The notes under the pieces: generated by a model
Seen by the model: the letters and a program-made list of their open reading frames with translations, nothing else
What the model was told of the DNA's origin: nothing
Database searches by the model: none
Position numbers and translations under genes: made by a program
Assembly: GCF_048323755.1 (NCBI RefSeq)
Contig: NZ_JBLWFS010000009.1
Coordinates: 103,052-167,051, forward strand
DNA: 64,000 nt
Direction of reading: 5' to 3'
Origin: Alkalihalobacterium sp048323755
GTDB lineage: Bacteria; Bacillota; Bacilli; Bacillales; Bacillaceae_F
Part shown: piece by piece, positions 51,545 through 60,662 of the stretch
Layout: each line of letters opens with the position of its first letter
Position numbering within the stretch: the first letter of the stretch is position 1

Positions 51545-52498
51545 TTATTGTATCGAGGCAATTAACTGTTCCTTATTATGTGATGAGAAAACTTCAACTG
51601 TTATTTTTCCAGAACTTAAAGAGACATCTGTTTTTAATAGGACTGGAATATTGTAAGGATTCGTAAAAACAAAATCAGGTCCTCCCCATGAAACAGTTGC
51701 ATCTCGGTTTGCGGGAACATAACCGATTTCTCTAGAATGAGTATACCTCTCAACCACTTCTAATCCAGCAGCATCAATGGCATTAAATAATGTTGAGGAG
51801 GTTTGACAGATTCCCCCGCCGATCCCCATAACAAATTCCTTGTTAACTATTTCTTTCGCTTCTCGATAACCTCTTTCAACCGTACGCTGACCTACAACAT
51901 TATTAAATGAAAACTGATCACCTGGACCTAATACATAATGCTGGAATGCTTCGGCTGATAATTTTATATTTACGGAACGACCTTCTACACTTGGATTAAA
52001 GTGAGTAGAGAAAGATCCGATGGATACATCTAGTATGTTAACTAATTGATCTTCAGAAACGGTTGGTTCCTTTTCATAGATTGGGAGGATAACTTCTCGA
52101 TCCCGGTAATCTAATTGTTGAATTTTTGAGACTAGTTCTTTCTCTGATAAAATGACTTGGTTTTGTCCGGAGAAGATATTACCATTCAAATCAATGGTTG
52201 GGTTGCGCATTGGCTGGTCGATTGTTCGAGCTAATTTAGCAGCAAATTGCGCCAAAGCAATCTCATCTAATTCATCCAAATCAGGAATATAACCAAAGTC
52301 ATTTAACACAACCGTTTCCTGTTCACTCGTTCGATCGTCAATTAATGCAACTTCCCACTTTATCGGCTTTTTATAATACTCTACTTCATTCCCGACTAGT
52401 CCATGCTCCCTCGAACTTTTTTCTTCTGCAGCGACAAATGAAGTGAAAAAGAAACAAAAACTAAATAAAACAACAAAATAGACCCAGTATCTCTTCAA
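51545..52498 (-). CDS. VanW family secreted protein
   Basis: 317 aa. Signal peptide (about 1-24, ...SFVAA), a middle region, and a C-terminal VanW domain (about 175-290: GPGDQFSFNNVVG, GGGICQTSSTLFNAIDAAGL, ERYTHSREIGYVP). VanW domains occur in cell-wall-associated proteins including vancomycin-resistance clusters, but by themselves do not confer resistance; the biochemical role is unclear. Start TTG at 52498 with GGGGGAG. It has its own terminator. Confidence 0.88.
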   Translation of the reverse strand: MKRYWVYFVVLFSFCFFFTSFVAAEEKSSREHGLVGNEVEYYKKPIKWEVALIDDRTSEQETVVLNDFGYIPDLDELDEIALAQFAAKLARTIDQPMRNPTIDLNGNIFSGQNQVILSEKELVSKIQQLDYRDREVILPIYEKEPTVSEDQLVNILDVSIGSFSTHFNPSVEGRSVNIKLSAEAFQHYVLGPGDQFSFNNVVGQRTVERGYREAKEIVNKEFVMGIGGGICQTSSTLFNAIDAAGLEVVERYTHSREIGYVPANRDATVSWGGPDFVFTNPYNIPVLLKTDVSLSSGKITVEVFSSHNKEQLIASIQ

Positions 52499-52641
52499 CC
52501 TTACTCCCCCTTTTGTAACATTCCCAACGTTAATGTATGTAGGATAATTATGGAAATGAACAAAAAAATAAAATAAATTTTTCTTCTATCTATAAGACGT
52601 ATTTTATCACTAAAATGTTTCGTTTTTTTCAAATTTTCTAA

Positions 52642-52670
52642 GAAAAAAACACGTCAATTTTCGACGTGTT
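52642..52670 (-). terminator. Terminator of the cobalamin operon
   Basis: Minus: AACACGTCGAAAATTGACGTGTT followed by TTTTTC, just past the adenosyltransferase stop. Confidence 0.92.
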
Positions 52671-52679
52671 TCGCACGAT

Positions 52680-53264
52680 CTATTTTTCTTTCCGTTTTCC
52701 TTCTCTAAAGACGATTGCACTTCGTTCATACTCTACATCTTTTACACCTAATCGATGATTTATCACTCGGGCAATTGCGAAGAAATAATCCGATAAACGA
52801 TTTAAATATTTTAAAACGACTGGATTTGTTTCAGATTCACGTTGCAGGCGAGAAACATATCGCTCTGCACGTCTAGTAACTGTTCGGCAAACATGAATAG
52901 TTGCAGCTGCAGGAGAACCCCCCGGAAGAATAAACCTCTCTAGTTCTGGTGCTTCCTTAATATATTCATCAATTCGTTCTTCTAGAAACACAACCATTTC
53001 TTCCTTTGCTTTAAATGGTCGTGCCTCAGTAGCTTTAAGCATGGCTAAATCTCCACCGCAATCAAATAATTCATGCTGAATTTTTACAAGCTCATTAATG
53101 ATATCTTCAAATACTTCTGATTCTAATTGAGTGATCGCCTGACCAACAAAGCAATTTACTTCATCGGTAGTCCCGTAAGCAATGACTCTCGTATCATCTT
53201 TTGTTAACCTGCCACCTACAACACTCGTCTTTCCTTCATCTCCCGTACGTGTATACAAGCGCAT
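52680..53264 (-). CDS. pduO: PduO-type ATP:cob(I)alamin adenosyltransferase
   Basis: 194 aa. It attaches the 5'-deoxyadenosyl group to Co(I) corrinoids. YTRTGDEGKTSVVGG (residues 4-18, ATP-binding) and the ERFILPGGSPAAATIHVCRTVTRRAER stretch (split here: FILPGG, HVCRTVTRRAE) are typical, as is YLNRLSDYFFAIAR. Adenosylation is required before CbiZ, CbiB, CobU and CobS act on the corrinoid and yields coenzyme B12, the form read by the riboswitch and by CarH-type regulators. Start ATG at 53264, 14 nt after the previous stop. Confidence 0.94.
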   Translation of the reverse strand: MRLYTRTGDEGKTSVVGGRLTKDDTRVIAYGTTDEVNCFVGQAITQLESEVFEDIINELVKIQHELFDCGGDLAMLKATEARPFKAKEEMVVFLEERIDEYIKEAPELERFILPGGSPAAATIHVCRTVTRRAERYVSRLQRESETNPVVLKYLNRLSDYFFAIARVINHRLGVKDVEYERSAIVFREGKRKEK

Positions 53265-53278
53265 CAAACATTCCCCCA

Positions 53279-53713
53279 TTATTTTAATTGTTCTGAAATT
53301 CCATACCAAATGCGATATACTTTACTCGACTGTTGTACTATGTCTTGATAAGACCAGCCTACTAAATCACGCCATTGCCGATCTTCCTGTGCAATAGGTA
53401 CTATCCCTTTACCAATATCACAGCCCACTAGTACTAACTTTCGATCTGTTCGTAACTGTTCCCATTCTATCCATCGACTTAATAGTTGGCTAAAGTCTTT
53501 TCTGCCTTTACCTTCTTGAAGAAAGCGTTTAAGAATCATCTCCATTCCAGTAATGACACATAATTGTCGATTGGGCAGATCATAAAGTTCTTGAATAATA
53601 ACGTCTTTTTCATACCCATTATAACAAACAAACTCATCCACATGGTCTATTTTGTAATTTGAGTACACCCAGTTTCGTTTGCCATGAAAGGCGCCTCCTG
53701 CAATAAATTCCAC
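53279..53713 (-). CDS. Divergent CobU-like protein
   Basis: 144 aa from GTG 53713 (AAGGAGGGG upstream), overlapping cobC by 67 nt. It resembles CobU (adenosylcobinamide kinase/guanylyltransferase) in outline: N-terminal FIAGGAFHGKRNWV in place of GGVRSGKS, and C-terminal VGCDIGKGIVPIAQEDRQWR and WYGISEQLK in place of the CobU NE-x-G-x-GIVP and AG-P-LK segments. The P-loop is altered (no GKS/T), and it is about 45 residues shorter than CobU, which is separately present at 56565-57140. Probably a paralogue with a changed or partial activity. Confidence 0.75.
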   Translation of the reverse strand: MEFIAGGAFHGKRNWVYSNYKIDHVDEFVCYNGYEKDVIIQELYDLPNRQLCVITGMEMILKRFLQEGKGRKDFSQLLSRWIEWEQLRTDRKLVLVGCDIGKGIVPIAQEDRQWRDLVGWSYQDIVQQSSKVYRIWYGISEQLK

Positions 53714-54297
53714 TGCTCTCCCCTCCTTAGCCACTCGACTTCTGCAGTCAGTGTATATCCTTGACCATAGCCAATATTCCATTCCCAGAAGCTTCTATTT
53801 TGAGATGTCATTTGTGAAAGAATGCAGCGAATTGGCCCGCCATGACTGACGACAATTATATGTTTCCTTTTTTGTCCTAGTGCATCTTTTATTATATTGT
53901 TCCAGCTATTGATAATTCGAGATTGAAAGCTCAAATAAGCTTCCCCATTAGGCGGTATAGTTTTATTTAGATCATCTAGCCACTTTCTATACAAAGGTTC
54001 TTCTTTAATTTCCTCGTAGGTTTTCCCTTCCCAATCTCCAAAGTTTAATTCTCTTAAACTTTTATCTTTGATTATAGATACGTTGGGGTAAAGGATTTCA
54101 GCAGTTGTTACACACCTTGTTAAGTCGCTTGAGTAAATCACATCAGTATGTAAATACCGATATTTGTCCTTAAGTTCTGCGAGTAGTTGCTTTCCTTTAT
54201 CATTGATTGGAATATCTGTCCAGCCTAAATATCGTTTCTGTTCGTTATAGTCTGTTAAGCTATGCCGTAAAAGAGTAACAGCCAAGCGACGAGCCAT
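53647..54297 (-). CDS. cobC: Histidine phosphatase, alpha-ribazole phosphatase (CobC) type
   Basis: 216 aa, phosphoglycerate-mutase-like fold. The phospho-His motif is LLRHSLTDYNE (RHS rather than the usual RHG), followed by YSSDLTRCVTTAEIL, LNFGDWEGKTYEEI and VVSHGGPIRCIL (second His). In B12 synthesis it removes the 5'-phosphate from alpha-ribazole phosphate or from adenosylcobalamin phosphate made by CobS, encoded immediately upstream. Overlaps cobS by 43 nt. SD GGGAGGG. Confidence 0.88.
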   Translation of the reverse strand: MARRLAVTLLRHSLTDYNEQKRYLGWTDIPINDKGKQLLAELKDKYRYLHTDVIYSSDLTRCVTTAEILYPNVSIIKDKSLRELNFGDWEGKTYEEIKEEPLYRKWLDDLNKTIPPNGEAYLSFQSRIINSWNNIIKDALGQKRKHIIVVSHGGPIRCILSQMTSQNRSFWEWNIGYGQGYTLTAEVEWLRRGEQWNLLQEAPFMANETGCTQITK

Positions 54298-55061
54298 AGA
54301 ATGCCCTCCCCTCCTTCAACTAATGTTCCTAGTGTATCTCCCGTTATTCCTCCGAATTGCTTATTAAAAAACGAAAAGCTAACTACTAAAATGATAAGTA
54401 CTGCACCCTTCAGTAAAAGAGCTGCTACAAAAAAGTTCGGGAAGAAAAGATAGATACAGATGAAGAGTAACGGCCCCCAAATCAGCAAACTAAACTTTAT
54501 ATGTGAATTTACACTTTGTTGAACGGAGTAAGCCATCCCATCTTTCCTAGCAGGTCTTCCTACTAATAAAGAACTTGTCATCATCCACCGTGAAAAAAAT
54601 GGAATGATCAAAAAGTAAAGCCAATAGTATTCTGTACTTTCTATTACTTGATAAATAAAAATATACTTACCTGCTAGTAAAAAGAATAAAGAAATGACAG
54701 CAAACGCACCGACTCTTGAGTCTTTCATAATTTCTAGCTTGCGTTCTTGGTCTTGTCGTGAAAAAAATCCATCACTAACATCCATCCAACCATCTAGATG
54801 AAGGCCTCCCGTTAACGAAACAATGAGTAGTAAAAGAAGAAAGCTACTAACAGTTGCAGGAAGAACAAGTACATCAATAAATAAAACCGAGGTAAACATT
54901 GAGACACTACCTAAAATTAAGCCGATTAAAGGATACAGCGCAACAGAAACCGAAACTGTTTGGGTTGTCCAAGCGACTTGTTTTCTTATAGGAATAGTTG
55001 TTAACAGTTGTAAGGCTAGGGTAAGACCGTCAAGTAGGATAAGTTTACGATGCTTATCCAT
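54255..55061 (-). CDS. cobS: Adenosylcobinamide-GDP ribazoletransferase (cobalamin synthase)
   Basis: 268-aa membrane enzyme that joins adenosylcobinamide-GDP with alpha-ribazole(-phosphate). Conserved ALQLLTTIPI near the N-terminus, GGLHLDGWMDVSDGFFSR (near 72-89, metal site), MKDSRVGAFAV and FGGITGDTLG. About seven hydrophobic segments. The ATG at 55061 overlaps the end of cobQ; it is very close to AAGGAG, so translation is probably coupled. The final step of the nucleotide-loop pathway. Confidence 0.94.
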   Translation of the reverse strand: MDKHRKLILLDGLTLALQLLTTIPIRKQVAWTTQTVSVSVALYPLIGLILGSVSMFTSVLFIDVLVLPATVSSFLLLLLIVSLTGGLHLDGWMDVSDGFFSRQDQERKLEIMKDSRVGAFAVISLFFLLAGKYIFIYQVIESTEYYWLYFLIIPFFSRWMMTSSLLVGRPARKDGMAYSVQQSVNSHIKFSLLIWGPLLFICIYLFFPNFFVAALLLKGAVLIILVVSFSFFNKQFGGITGDTLGTLVEGGEGILWLVAWLLLFYGIA

Positions 55062-56568
55062 TCTCCTTCCAACCTTCAATCGTATGGAAGATGTATTCAA
55101 CATCAAGATAAGTTTCTACATGATCTGCTAGATTTTCGTAACCTTGATCTCTAAATTCTTGCAAATCAAGCACTTCTCGTTGCGGTATTCCGCGATTAGT
55201 ACGCAACTTATTTAGCCATGAAGCACGCCATTCATCATTATGGAATAAATGATGAAAATACGTCCCAATCACTTTTCCATCATTTATATAAATCCCTTCT
55301 GGTCGATCGCCTACCATGAGAAAAGGTTCAACATTAGCTGCTGTCGCTGTTGTTTTTCCTAAGTGGATTTCGTAGCCTGATATTTCTTTTTTACATTTCC
55401 ACTGATCAGCCACTAGTTTTCCTTCCGAGCGTATTGTAATTTTCTTTGCGTTAAAAAATGTTATTAAAGGAGCAATATTTAGACCGTGTATTTCATTACC
55501 TACTTGATTTGTATCCGAACCCGCTTCATCAATCAACCGTTCACCAAGCATTTGGTACCCCCCGCACAACCCAACGACTGTTCCACCATTTTCTGTATAG
55601 TTAACTAATACATGATCAAGACCCTTCTCTTTCAAATACTTTAAGTCATGAAATGTGCTTTTTGTCCCTGGAATAATAACGGCATCTGGATGGCCAAACT
55701 CACTCTTTTCTTTGACAAAACGTAAAAACACGTCACTTTCAGCTGCGAGCGGTTCAAGGTCCGTATAGTTTGAAACATAAGGCAAAGCCAAAACAGCAAT
55801 ATCCAAACCAGTGTTATTTCGTTTTCCCTCTTTAATGAGACTATTATGGATCGAAAGGGAGTCTTCACCTTCAATTGAAATATGATCATAATAAGGAATG
55901 ACCCCTACAACTTTAACTCCAGTGTATTCTTCAAGCCATGAAACACCGTCCGTAAATAAACGAATATCACCGCGAAACTTATTAATAATAATTCCTTGAA
56001 CACGCTTTCTATCTTCTTCAGATAAAAGCTGAAGCGTACCGACAACACTAGCAAATACACCGCCTCTTTCAATATCAGCAATTAAAATGACAGGTACATC
56101 TGCTAATTGTGCCACCTTCATATTTACAAGCTCACGATCATTTAGATTTACTTCGACAGGACTGCCTGCTCCTTCAATCACTAGATATTCATAATTTGCG
56201 GCAAGCTCTGTCAATGCATGTTGAATCGCTTCCATTCCTTTTTGGTAAAAACGTTCGCGATAGCTTCGTCCTGAATAAGTTGAATACACTTCTCCAAACA
56301 AAACAACTTCAGAATCCATCGTGCTGCGCGGTTTTAATAATATTGGGTTCATATAAACACTAGCTTCCGTTTTGGCAGCCTCTGCTTGCACTCCTTGCGC
56401 CCTCCCAATTTCTTTACCGTCAACAGTTACATAAGAATTATTTGACATATTTTGTGACTTAAAAGGAGTTACTCTATTATTCTTTCGAGCAAGTATTCGA
56501 CACAGCGCAGTAACTAGAACACTTTTGCCAACGTCTGATCCTGTTCCTTGGAGCATGATTCCTTTCAT
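55054..56568 (-). CDS. cobQ: Cobyric acid synthase (glutamine-hydrolysing)
   Basis: 504 aa. N-terminal ATP-binding domain (QGTGSDVGKSVLVTALCRIL, residues 7-26; FKSQNMSNNSYV; VIEGAGSPVEVNL) and C-terminal class I-like amidotransferase domain with the nucleophile in GLCGGYQMLG (near 338) and partner TYFHHLFHND. It amidates four carboxylates of adenosylcobyrinic acid a,c-diamide. In a salvage operon with no corrin-ring genes it may process incomplete corrinoids. Overlaps cobU and cobS. Confidence 0.95.
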   Translation of the reverse strand: MKGIMLQGTGSDVGKSVLVTALCRILARKNNRVTPFKSQNMSNNSYVTVDGKEIGRAQGVQAEAAKTEASVYMNPILLKPRSTMDSEVVLFGEVYSTYSGRSYRERFYQKGMEAIQHALTELAANYEYLVIEGAGSPVEVNLNDRELVNMKVAQLADVPVILIADIERGGVFASVVGTLQLLSEEDRKRVQGIIINKFRGDIRLFTDGVSWLEEYTGVKVVGVIPYYDHISIEGEDSLSIHNSLIKEGKRNNTGLDIAVLALPYVSNYTDLEPLAAESDVFLRFVKEKSEFGHPDAVIIPGTKSTFHDLKYLKEKGLDHVLVNYTENGGTVVGLCGGYQMLGERLIDEAGSDTNQVGNEIHGLNIAPLITFFNAKKITIRSEGKLVADQWKCKKEISGYEIHLGKTTATAANVEPFLMVGDRPEGIYINDGKVIGTYFHHLFHNDEWRASWLNKLRTNRGIPQREVLDLQEFRDQGYENLADHVETYLDVEYIFHTIEGWKENG

Positions 56569-57140
56569 CCGACTTCCACATCCTTTTTTAATATCGGAAT
56601 ACCACCTTCGACTAAATAAGCTTGATGACTTAACGATACAATTTTTTGATGAAGAACTCCCATTAACTTCATATAAGCAATTGTACTTTCATCGTTTGGA
56701 ATTATGTCTTCAAACAGTTCATTGGTCACCACAATACATGGTATTGGACATTGTTGTATTCCCACAAAAGTATCTGAAAGACGCAAAAGTAATTGTTGCT
56801 GAAATAAAGCCTCTTTCCACAGCTCTAATCCTTGGTCAATACTGCTAAAGAACTCTGCTGTTATTAGACCTGTTAAACAATCTAAAATGACAGCATCACC
56901 TTTTTTAAAGTTAACCATTAACTCCTCAATATGAGTGCTTTTTTCATGAGTGACATAATCTTTATCTCGCAATTGTCGTTCTTCAATGTGCCTATTAATA
57001 CGATCTTCCATTTCCGTATCACTTCGTCTACTCGTCGCGATATAATGGATAACACCTTTTTCACTAACCTTACTTTCTGCCACTTGCAAAGCAAATGTAC
57101 TTTTCCCGCTTCGCACTCCTCCAGTAATAAAAACGATCAT
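56565..57140 (-). CDS. cobU: Adenosylcobinamide kinase / adenosylcobinamide-phosphate guanylyltransferase
   Basis: 191 aa. Intact P-loop FITGGVRSGKST (residues 4-15), TSRRSDTEMEDRINRHIEER (near 36-55, containing the GMP-accepting His), DCLTGLITAEF and VTNELFEDIIPNDE. It phosphorylates adenosylcobinamide and attaches GMP, giving AdoCbi-GDP for CobS. ATG at 57140 overlaps the cobD stop (ATGA). The canonical member, in contrast to the divergent copy at 53279-53713. Confidence 0.94.
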   Translation of the reverse strand: MIVFITGGVRSGKSTFALQVAESKVSEKGVIHYIATSRRSDTEMEDRINRHIEERQLRDKDYVTHEKSTHIEELMVNFKKGDAVILDCLTGLITAEFFSSIDQGLELWKEALFQQQLLLRLSDTFVGIQQCPIPCIVVTNELFEDIIPNDESTIAYMKLMGVLHQKIVSLSHQAYLVEGGIPILKKDVEVG

Positions 57141-58216
57141 TGCTGTGTCCACCTTTCTAATACATTTAACAGCATGTCATTTTCAGCCCGTGTTTTAATC
57201 GCTAAACGAATATACTTTCCTTCAAGCCCTAAGAAATTATAAGTGTGACGAGGGATGATTCCATTTTCAATCAAAAAAGTAATGAGAGGATTTAAATCGT
57301 CATTTGATCCTTCAGGTTTAAGTAGATAAAAGTTGACTACAGATGGAGAAACTTCATAGCCTATTTGTGATAAAACATGGAACAGCCATTTTCTCTCTGA
57401 CCTAATAAATGCTCTTGTTCGAATGGTGTGCTGTTCATCACTTATACATTCAAGTCCAACTTGTTGTGCAATACCATTGACACTCCAAGGTTGCTGAAAT
57501 CTTTTAAGCTCATTGACTATCTCACTATCCGAAATCAAATAACCTAATCTAAGCGAAGGGATCGCATACATTTTTGTTAGTGACCTTAATATAATCATGT
57601 TTTGAAAATCATTTATGTAAGGCAGGATGCTTATTTCTTCATCACTAAAATCATAAAATGCTTCATCCATAATAACAGTTACATTATTTTCTTTTGCCCT
57701 TTGTATTAACCTTAGTAGAATTGTCTGCTCTACCATTGTTCCCGTAGGATTATTCGGCTGGCATAAAAACATCGCATCAACATCTTTTATTGCTTCTAAT
57801 AGACCTTCCAAATTGAATTGCCAGTTGTCATCAACAAAAAGTTGAAACCTTATTACTTCACATTCATAAGCAAGACAGGCATCCCGATATTCTGAAAACG
57901 TTGGCTCTACGATGAGTATTTTCTTTTTACGAAAATAGTTTGCAATTAATAAAATTAGTTCAGCCGCACCATTACCAATTAATAACTGGTCGATAGATAT
58001 GTTATTTTGCAGAGCTAACTTTTCTCGTAATTTAGAAGCATAAGGGTCAGGATACGTATGAATAGTTTCTGCAAACCCCGCCCATTTTTGCAGGACAGCT
58101 TTAGGTACACCTAATGGGTTCACATTTTCACTAAAGTCGATTGAATTTTCTTTCAATTGTAAACCTAACGCATTTACAAAATATTGTGGGTTTGCACCAT
58201 GATTAGGTAAAACCAT
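57137..58216 (-). CDS. cobD: Threonine-phosphate decarboxylase CobD
   Basis: 359-aa PLP enzyme of the histidinol-phosphate aminotransferase fold. It makes (R)-1-amino-2-propanol O-phosphate, the linker used by CbiB. N-terminal NHGANPQY, then DFSENVNPLGVP (near 27-38), CQPNNPTGTMV, MDEAFYDF and the PLP Lys in RSLTKMYAIPSLRLGY (near 220). ATG 58216 has GGAGGG upstream and lies within the end of cbiB (43-nt overlap). Context separates it from hisC. Confidence 0.92.
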   Translation of the reverse strand: MVLPNHGANPQYFVNALGLQLKENSIDFSENVNPLGVPKAVLQKWAGFAETIHTYPDPYASKLREKLALQNNISIDQLLIGNGAAELILLIANYFRKKKILIVEPTFSEYRDACLAYECEVIRFQLFVDDNWQFNLEGLLEAIKDVDAMFLCQPNNPTGTMVEQTILLRLIQRAKENNVTVIMDEAFYDFSDEEISILPYINDFQNMIILRSLTKMYAIPSLRLGYLISDSEIVNELKRFQQPWSVNGIAQQVGLECISDEQHTIRTRAFIRSERKWLFHVLSQIGYEVSPSVVNFYLLKPEGSNDDLNPLITFLIENGIIPRHTYNFLGLEGKYIRLAIKTRAENDMLLNVLERWTQQ

Positions 58217-59169
58217 AATAAAATCCCTCCAATCAACCAAAGCGTAAATACAAAAGAAATAACGGTATTATGCATGATTTGAATCGCTTGCTTTATATGT
58301 AATGAGGAAATAGGCATCGTTGAAATACCCATTTTTGCACGGTTAGAGATAATACCTTTATATTGATTTTGTCCACCAAGTTGTATCCCTAGCAAACTTG
58401 CAACAGCGGCTTCACCCCAACCACTATTTGGACTTGGATGTTTTTTCGCGTCTGTCCATAATATTTGAAAGCAAGTCCATTTTCTCTGATTTGAGAAAGT
58501 CCGGTTAAACAAAATCATAAGTATTCCAGTTAACCTACTCGGAATAAAATTCAATACATCATCGAACTTAGCTGAAGCCCATCCAAAATCAATATACTTT
58601 TCATTTTTATAACCAACCATTGAATCGCACGTATTTACAGCCCTATAGAGCATTGCAAGTGGTGCTCCTCCTATTAAGGCAAAGAAAAGTGGCGCCGTTA
58701 CTCCATCACTTGTATTTTCAGCTACGGTTTCAACAGTTCCACGAATGATCTCAGTTTCGGGAAGGTTTTCAGTATCTCTTCCAACAATATAAGATAACTT
58801 TAATCGCGCTTGTTGAATATTACCTTCTTCTAGCGGGTTTAACACTTCCTCTGCAGCTTCTTTTAAGCTGCGCTGGGCAATCGCAAATGAAATAATAATC
58901 GCTTCTATGATTACACCAATCCAAGGGTGGATGAAGTAGGCTAAGATAACTGGAACAACTGTAATAATAACTACGATCGAAATAATGATAAGTAAAAAGA
59001 AAAAACCCGTTACTCTTTTCTTCCCTCCACCGTTTAGCTTACATTCAAAAAAAGAGATCATCTTTCCTATCCCGACAACTGGGTGTGGAATATTTCTAGG
59101 ATCTCCTATTATTCGATCAATCACTACAGCTAAGGAAAGTGCAATTAAATGGTACATAACAAAGCTCAT
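58174..59169 (-). CDS. cbiB: Adenosylcobinamide-phosphate synthase CbiB
   Basis: 331 aa, membrane protein with about six to eight hydrophobic segments. DRIIGDPRNIPHPVVGIG (near 18-35), IVGRDTENLPETEIIRGTVE (near 128-147), ENTSDGVTAPLFFALIGG and NSGWGEAAVASLLGIQLGG are diagnostic. It joins adenosylcobyric acid with aminopropanol phosphate. It is directly coupled to the CbiZ fusion, whose amidohydrolase product is its substrate; ATG 59169 overlaps the preceding stop. Confidence 0.95.
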   Translation of the reverse strand: MSFVMYHLIALSLAVVIDRIIGDPRNIPHPVVGIGKMISFFECKLNGGGKKRVTGFFFLLIIISIVVIITVVPVILAYFIHPWIGVIIEAIIISFAIAQRSLKEAAEEVLNPLEEGNIQQARLKLSYIVGRDTENLPETEIIRGTVETVAENTSDGVTAPLFFALIGGAPLAMLYRAVNTCDSMVGYKNEKYIDFGWASAKFDDVLNFIPSRLTGILMILFNRTFSNQRKWTCFQILWTDAKKHPSPNSGWGEAAVASLLGIQLGGQNQYKGIISNRAKMGISTMPISSLHIKQAIQIMHNTVISFVFTLWLIGGILLWFYLIMVQTHNIL

Positions 59170-60638
59170 TGAACTCTCCTTCTTTCTTTGTTCCTTTGAA
59201 CAGCCTCATAGGTTGCTTCATACACCGCTCTTGCAATCGTCTTTCCTAATGGTGTAATGGTTCCTGCATAAGGCTGTTCGTTCCCTGTTTGTGAAGCAGC
59301 AACCATAATACTGTCAGTAGACGTTCCTGTCGCAAGAGTTTTTGTTTGTGGATCTTTAATATCCTGATCAAACAGTGCTTTTGCCTTCGCTTCTGTTGAT
59401 GTCATCACCGCCTGAACGAAAGCTGCATCTGATAAGTGACCTTCTACGAATATCCACGTATTAATCGTTCCAACTGTTTGCAAAGCATTCTTTTGCAAAT
59501 ACGCCATTGAGGCATCAACTGCATTTGAAACACCAGCAGTTACAACAACGAAAACAGTGAACTCATCTGTCGAATACGTCTTAAAAGAACCATCTTCCAA
59601 TATAGCTGCAGTCATCATTCCTACAGCCCCTTCATAATCAATTTCGAGATTACTCAGATACTGTTTATACTCACTTTCTGCACAATCACAGTTATAATCT
59701 TTATGAACATGACGATTAATGAATGTTGAATTCCATCCAAACCCTGCACCAATGACAGCTGAAGAGTAGGTTTTAAGTGGTGTAGGACTCGAAATGAAAA
59801 TATATTCTTGTTTTCTTTCAATTTTCAACCGATTAATGAGCGACCGCTCGGTAGATACCGATTGCTTTGGCTGAAGTGTAATAAGTGGACTTGGAACAGA
59901 TGGGTGTTCTCTTCTCCCTACTTTAGCTTTATACACTTCTTGTAATCTTGTTTCATTCATAACATGTGCTGGACGGTCAAGTGAGCTAACTGTTCCTTCA
60001 TCAAGAAGTAAGATACGATCACAATACAGACTTGCCATATTTAAATCATGTAAAATCGCAATAACGGTCAATCCTTTTTCTCTAGACCACTGTTTCAATG
60101 AGTCTAGCAAGCTCATTTGGTACGAAATGTCGAGGTGATTAGTAGGTTCATCAAGAAGTAGTATTTTCGGTTCTTGTGCTAAGGCACGTGCTAGCATGAC
60201 ACGCTGGCGTTCCCCACCACTTAATGAATGCAGAGGTATATCTTTAAATTGATATACTCCTGTTAATTTCATCGCCTCTCCGACAATTTGTTTGTCTGTT
60301 TTAGTTGCAACTTGAAACCAGCCTTTTTGATGCGGATAACGTCCTAACTGAACAACTTCTTCAACTGTGTAAGAAAAAGAAGTATCTGATTGTTGGGGTA
60401 ACACAGCCATCTGTCTAGCTAATTCTTTTGAGCCATATGCTAATATATTTTTATTCTCAAGAATGATTTCACCTGATTGTGTAGGTATTAATCCACTAAC
60501 CATCTTTAATAACGTCGTTTTCCCACTACCGTTTGGACCGAGGATTCCAAAGATTTCCCCTTTAGAAACTGAGAATGAAACGTTCTTAATTATATTGACA
60601 TTGCCGTACCCACCACATATGTCATTCACTTGTAACAT
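59166..60638 (-). CDS. BtuD-CbiZ fusion: cobalamin ABC ATPase with adenosylcobinamide amidohydrolase
   Basis: 490 aa. The N-terminal ABC ATPase (about 1-250) shows Walker A GPNGSGKTT (34-42), signature LSGGERQRV and Walker B LLLDEPTNHLD. The C-terminal CbiZ domain (about 285-490) contains SSAVIGAGFGW, VGMMTAAI and VVTAGVSNAVDAS. CbiZ strips aminopropanol from (pseudo)cobinamide to give cobyric acid, letting the cell rebuild the lower loop from corrinoids it imports. Joining transport and remodelling in one chain is known in some Bacilli. ATG 60638, SD GGGAG. Confidence 0.93.
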   Translation of the reverse strand: MLQVNDICGGYGNVNIIKNVSFSVSKGEIFGILGPNGSGKTTLLKMVSGLIPTQSGEIILENKNILAYGSKELARQMAVLPQQSDTSFSYTVEEVVQLGRYPHQKGWFQVATKTDKQIVGEAMKLTGVYQFKDIPLHSLSGGERQRVMLARALAQEPKILLLDEPTNHLDISYQMSLLDSLKQWSREKGLTVIAILHDLNMASLYCDRILLLDEGTVSSLDRPAHVMNETRLQEVYKAKVGRREHPSVPSPLITLQPKQSVSTERSLINRLKIERKQEYIFISSPTPLKTYSSAVIGAGFGWNSTFINRHVHKDYNCDCAESEYKQYLSNLEIDYEGAVGMMTAAILEDGSFKTYSTDEFTVFVVVTAGVSNAVDASMAYLQKNALQTVGTINTWIFVEGHLSDAAFVQAVMTSTEAKAKALFDQDIKDPQTKTLATGTSTDSIMVAASQTGNEQPYAGTITPLGKTIARAVYEATYEAVQRNKERRRVQ

Positions 60639-60662
60639 CCTGTTCACTCCCATCCATACAGA

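Noticed and set aside
51545..52498. Vancomycin-resistance locus
   Set aside because: Only a VanW domain is present. No vanA/B-type ligase, vanH or vanX is near; ddl in this window looks like an ordinary D-Ala-D-Ala ligase.
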